Assembly: GCA_947463785.1 (NCBI GenBank)
Contig: CANHRG010000001.1
Location: forward strand, 361,475-425,474
Reading direction: 5' to 3'
Length of the DNA: 64,000 nucleotides
From: Sphingobacteriaceae bacterium
Lineage (GTDB): Bacteria; Bacteroidota; Bacteroidia; Sphingobacteriales; Sphingobacteriaceae
The notes below the pieces were generated by a model that was given only the letters and a program-made list of their open reading frames with translations, searched no databases and was not told the origin of the DNA. This document shows positions 62,951-64,000 of this stretch, piece after piece (the stretch's first letter is position 1; each line of letters starts with the position of its first letter). The translations under genes and the position numbers were made by a program.

Positions 62951-63829
62951 CTATTGTTCGTATCCAAAGGTTTTCAGGTAATTTTTCCGGTTTCGCCAAT
63001 CGGCAATTACCTTCACAAATAACTCTAGAAATACTTTTTTCTGTAAAAATTCTTCAATATCCTGACGGGCATACGTGCCTACCTTTTTAATCATTTCTCC
63101 ACCTTTGCCTATCAGGATGTTTTTTTGCGAATCGCGTTCAACGATAATTTCTGCTGCAATCCGAATCAATTTTCCTTCTTCCTTGAAGGAGGTCACAATC
63201 ACTTCTGTGCTGTACGGAATTTCTTTATCGTAGAGTTTGAATATTTTTTCCCTCACCATTTCCGATACAAAAAAACGCTCATTGCGGTCGGTTAGGGTAT
63301 CTTTTTCGTAATAAGCCGGATGTTCGGGGAGGCGGTCTAAAATGAATTGCATTACGGCTGCCACATTGTGTTCGTGTAGAGCCGAAACCGCAAAAATAGC
63401 CTCCGGATTTAACGTTTCCTGCCAATAATGGATTTTCTCTTTTACCTTATCCTCGTCAGATTTATCGATTTTATTGATAATTACGGCTACCGGCGATTGT
63501 GTTTTTTGCAGACGTTCCAACACGTCATTTTCGTCGTACCGTTCATTAATGTCGGTTACAAACAGAATCAGATCGGCATCAACCAGTGAGCCGTTCACAA
63601 AACTCATCATCGATTCCTGCAGTCCGTAATGCGGTTTAATGACCCCCGGAGTGTCTGAGAAAATGATTTGGTATTCCGGCTCGTTCACAATTCCTAAAAT
63701 ACGGTGACGTGTGGTTTGAGCCTTGGAAGTAACGATAGACATTTTTTCGCCTACCAAAGCGTTCATGAGGGTAGATTTACCCGCATTCGGTTTCCCGATA
63801 AGACTCACAAAACCGGCTTTATGCGACAT
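62951..63829 (-). CDS. era: GTPase Era
   Basis: Era binds the 3' end of 16S rRNA and helps 30S assembly. I choose the ATG at 63829 (MSHKAGFVSLIGKPNAGKSTLMN), giving 292 residues; the track start would run back through the palindrome at 63851-63889. G1 GKPNAGKS, G3 DTPGV and G4 INKID are present, and the C-terminal KH domain has ILIGKGGEMIKKVGTYARQDIEEFL. It is the first gene of the era-der-murQ run and is divergent from the tRNA gene. Confidence 0.97.
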   Translation of the reverse strand: MSHKAGFVSLIGKPNAGKSTLMNALVGEKMSIVTSKAQTTRHRILGIVNEPEYQIIFSDTPGVIKPHYGLQESMMSFVNGSLVDADLILFVTDINERYDENDVLERLQKTQSPVAVIINKIDKSDEDKVKEKIHYWQETLNPEAIFAVSALHEHNVAAVMQFILDRLPEHPAYYEKDTLTDRNERFFVSEMVREKIFKLYDKEIPYSTEVIVTSFKEEGKLIRIAAEIIVERDSQKNILIGKGGEMIKKVGTYARQDIEEFLQKKVFLELFVKVIADWRNRKNYLKTFGYEQ

Positions 63830-63849
63830 GGAATTTTTTTTGAAAAAGA

Positions 63850-63881
63850 TTTGGACTGCAAAGAAACGAAATATATCTTTG
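63850..63881 (+). promoter_or_regulatory. Promoter of the initiator tRNA gene
   Basis: TTTG (63850-63853), exactly 20 bases, then TATCTTTG (63874-63881) fits the Bacteroidota consensus. The tRNA begins 54 bases after the -7 box. The whole promoter lies on a perfect inverted repeat. Confidence 0.6.
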
Positions 63882-63889
63882 CAGTCCAA
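63851..63889. repeat. Perfect 14-bp inverted repeat over the tRNA promoter
   Basis: TTGGACTGCAAAGA (63851-63864) and TCTTTGCAGTCCAA (63876-63889) are exact reverse complements with an 11-base centre. The repeat includes the -33 and -7 elements of the tRNA promoter and sits in the gap between era (-) and the tRNA (+). On the minus strand ATCTTTTT follows it. Confidence 0.85.
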
Positions 63890-63935
63890 TTTAAAAGCAA
63901 GCCACGTGTGGCCAAAGCCCATAAATTGTAGAGAG

Positions 63936-64000
<65 letters not shown>

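Overview
The window is a stretch of bacterial chromosome from a member of the Bacteroidota, most likely the Sphingobacteriia/Sphingobacteriaceae lineage. The evidence is a full-length SprA (type IX secretion/gliding translocon), several families largely confined to Bacteroidota (DUF2480, DUF3108, DUF3109, DUF4292), a fused E1 alpha/beta 2-oxoacid dehydrogenase, almost no Shine-Dalgarno sequences, and repeated Bacteroidota-type promoters (TTTG/TTG, about 20 bp, TAnnTTTG). Nothing in the sequence fixes the genus. Coding density is very high. I see no insertion sequence, prophage, CRISPR array, integrase or recognisable defence system, so this is core chromosome and not an accessory island.

Layout. 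1-5.3 kb (+): end of a parvulin-type prolyl isomerase, DUF2480, DUF3108 and DUF3109 proteins, then rfbA and gmd for nucleotide-sugar synthesis. 5.5-11.5 kb: dxs (-), scpA and glyA (+), a ComF-like protein and rlmN (-). 11.7-18.2 kb (+): amidohydrolase, nitronate monooxygenase-like protein, acylphosphatase, polysaccharide flippase, dut, a DUF4292 lipoprotein and an EnvC-like protein. 18.2-33.9 kb (+): two tandem tatA genes (one too short for the ORF track), a LysM lytic transglycosylase, maeB, ruvA, sprA, gcvH, a VanZ-like protein, a 41-residue lipoprotein, feoA-feoB and a SprT-like protein. 33.9-34.16 kb: a non-coding 21-bp tandem array between convergent genes. 34.2-46.4 kb (-): fused E1, lutB, M28 peptidase, rpiB, then the lipid/export operon DUF177-rpmF-plsX-fabH-accB-accC-tatC, and pdxA. 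46.5-53.6 kb: rsmA, a D-2-hydroxyacid dehydrogenase, greA, HIT protein (+), ruvC (-), PP2C/RsbU-like phosphatase, rnhB, gcvT and a ComB-like protein (+). 53.6-60.1 kb (-): mazG-like, dtd, rsgA, metF and metH, headed by a SAM-I riboswitch. 60.2-63.8 kb (-): unknown protein, murQ, der, era. The window ends inside an initiator tRNA-Met gene.

How the genes work together. Most groups are housekeeping: fatty-acid and phospholipid initiation (rpmF-plsX-fabH-accBC), one-carbon and methionine metabolism (glyA, gcvH, gcvT, metF, metH), ribosome maturation GTPases (era, der, rsgA), envelope construction (flippase, EnvC-like, lytic transglycosylase, murQ), protein export (TatA x2, TatC, SprA) and ferrous iron uptake (feoAB).

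The least explained signals are non-coding. They are the 21-bp phased array at 33.93-34.16 kb, a metH leader in which a SAM-I aptamer is followed by a perfect 10-bp hairpin that puts the start codon in its loop, a perfect 14-bp inverted repeat lying over the initiator-tRNA promoter, a promoter-then-terminator arrangement in the greA leader, and several promoters so close to start codons that near-leaderless mRNAs are predicted.
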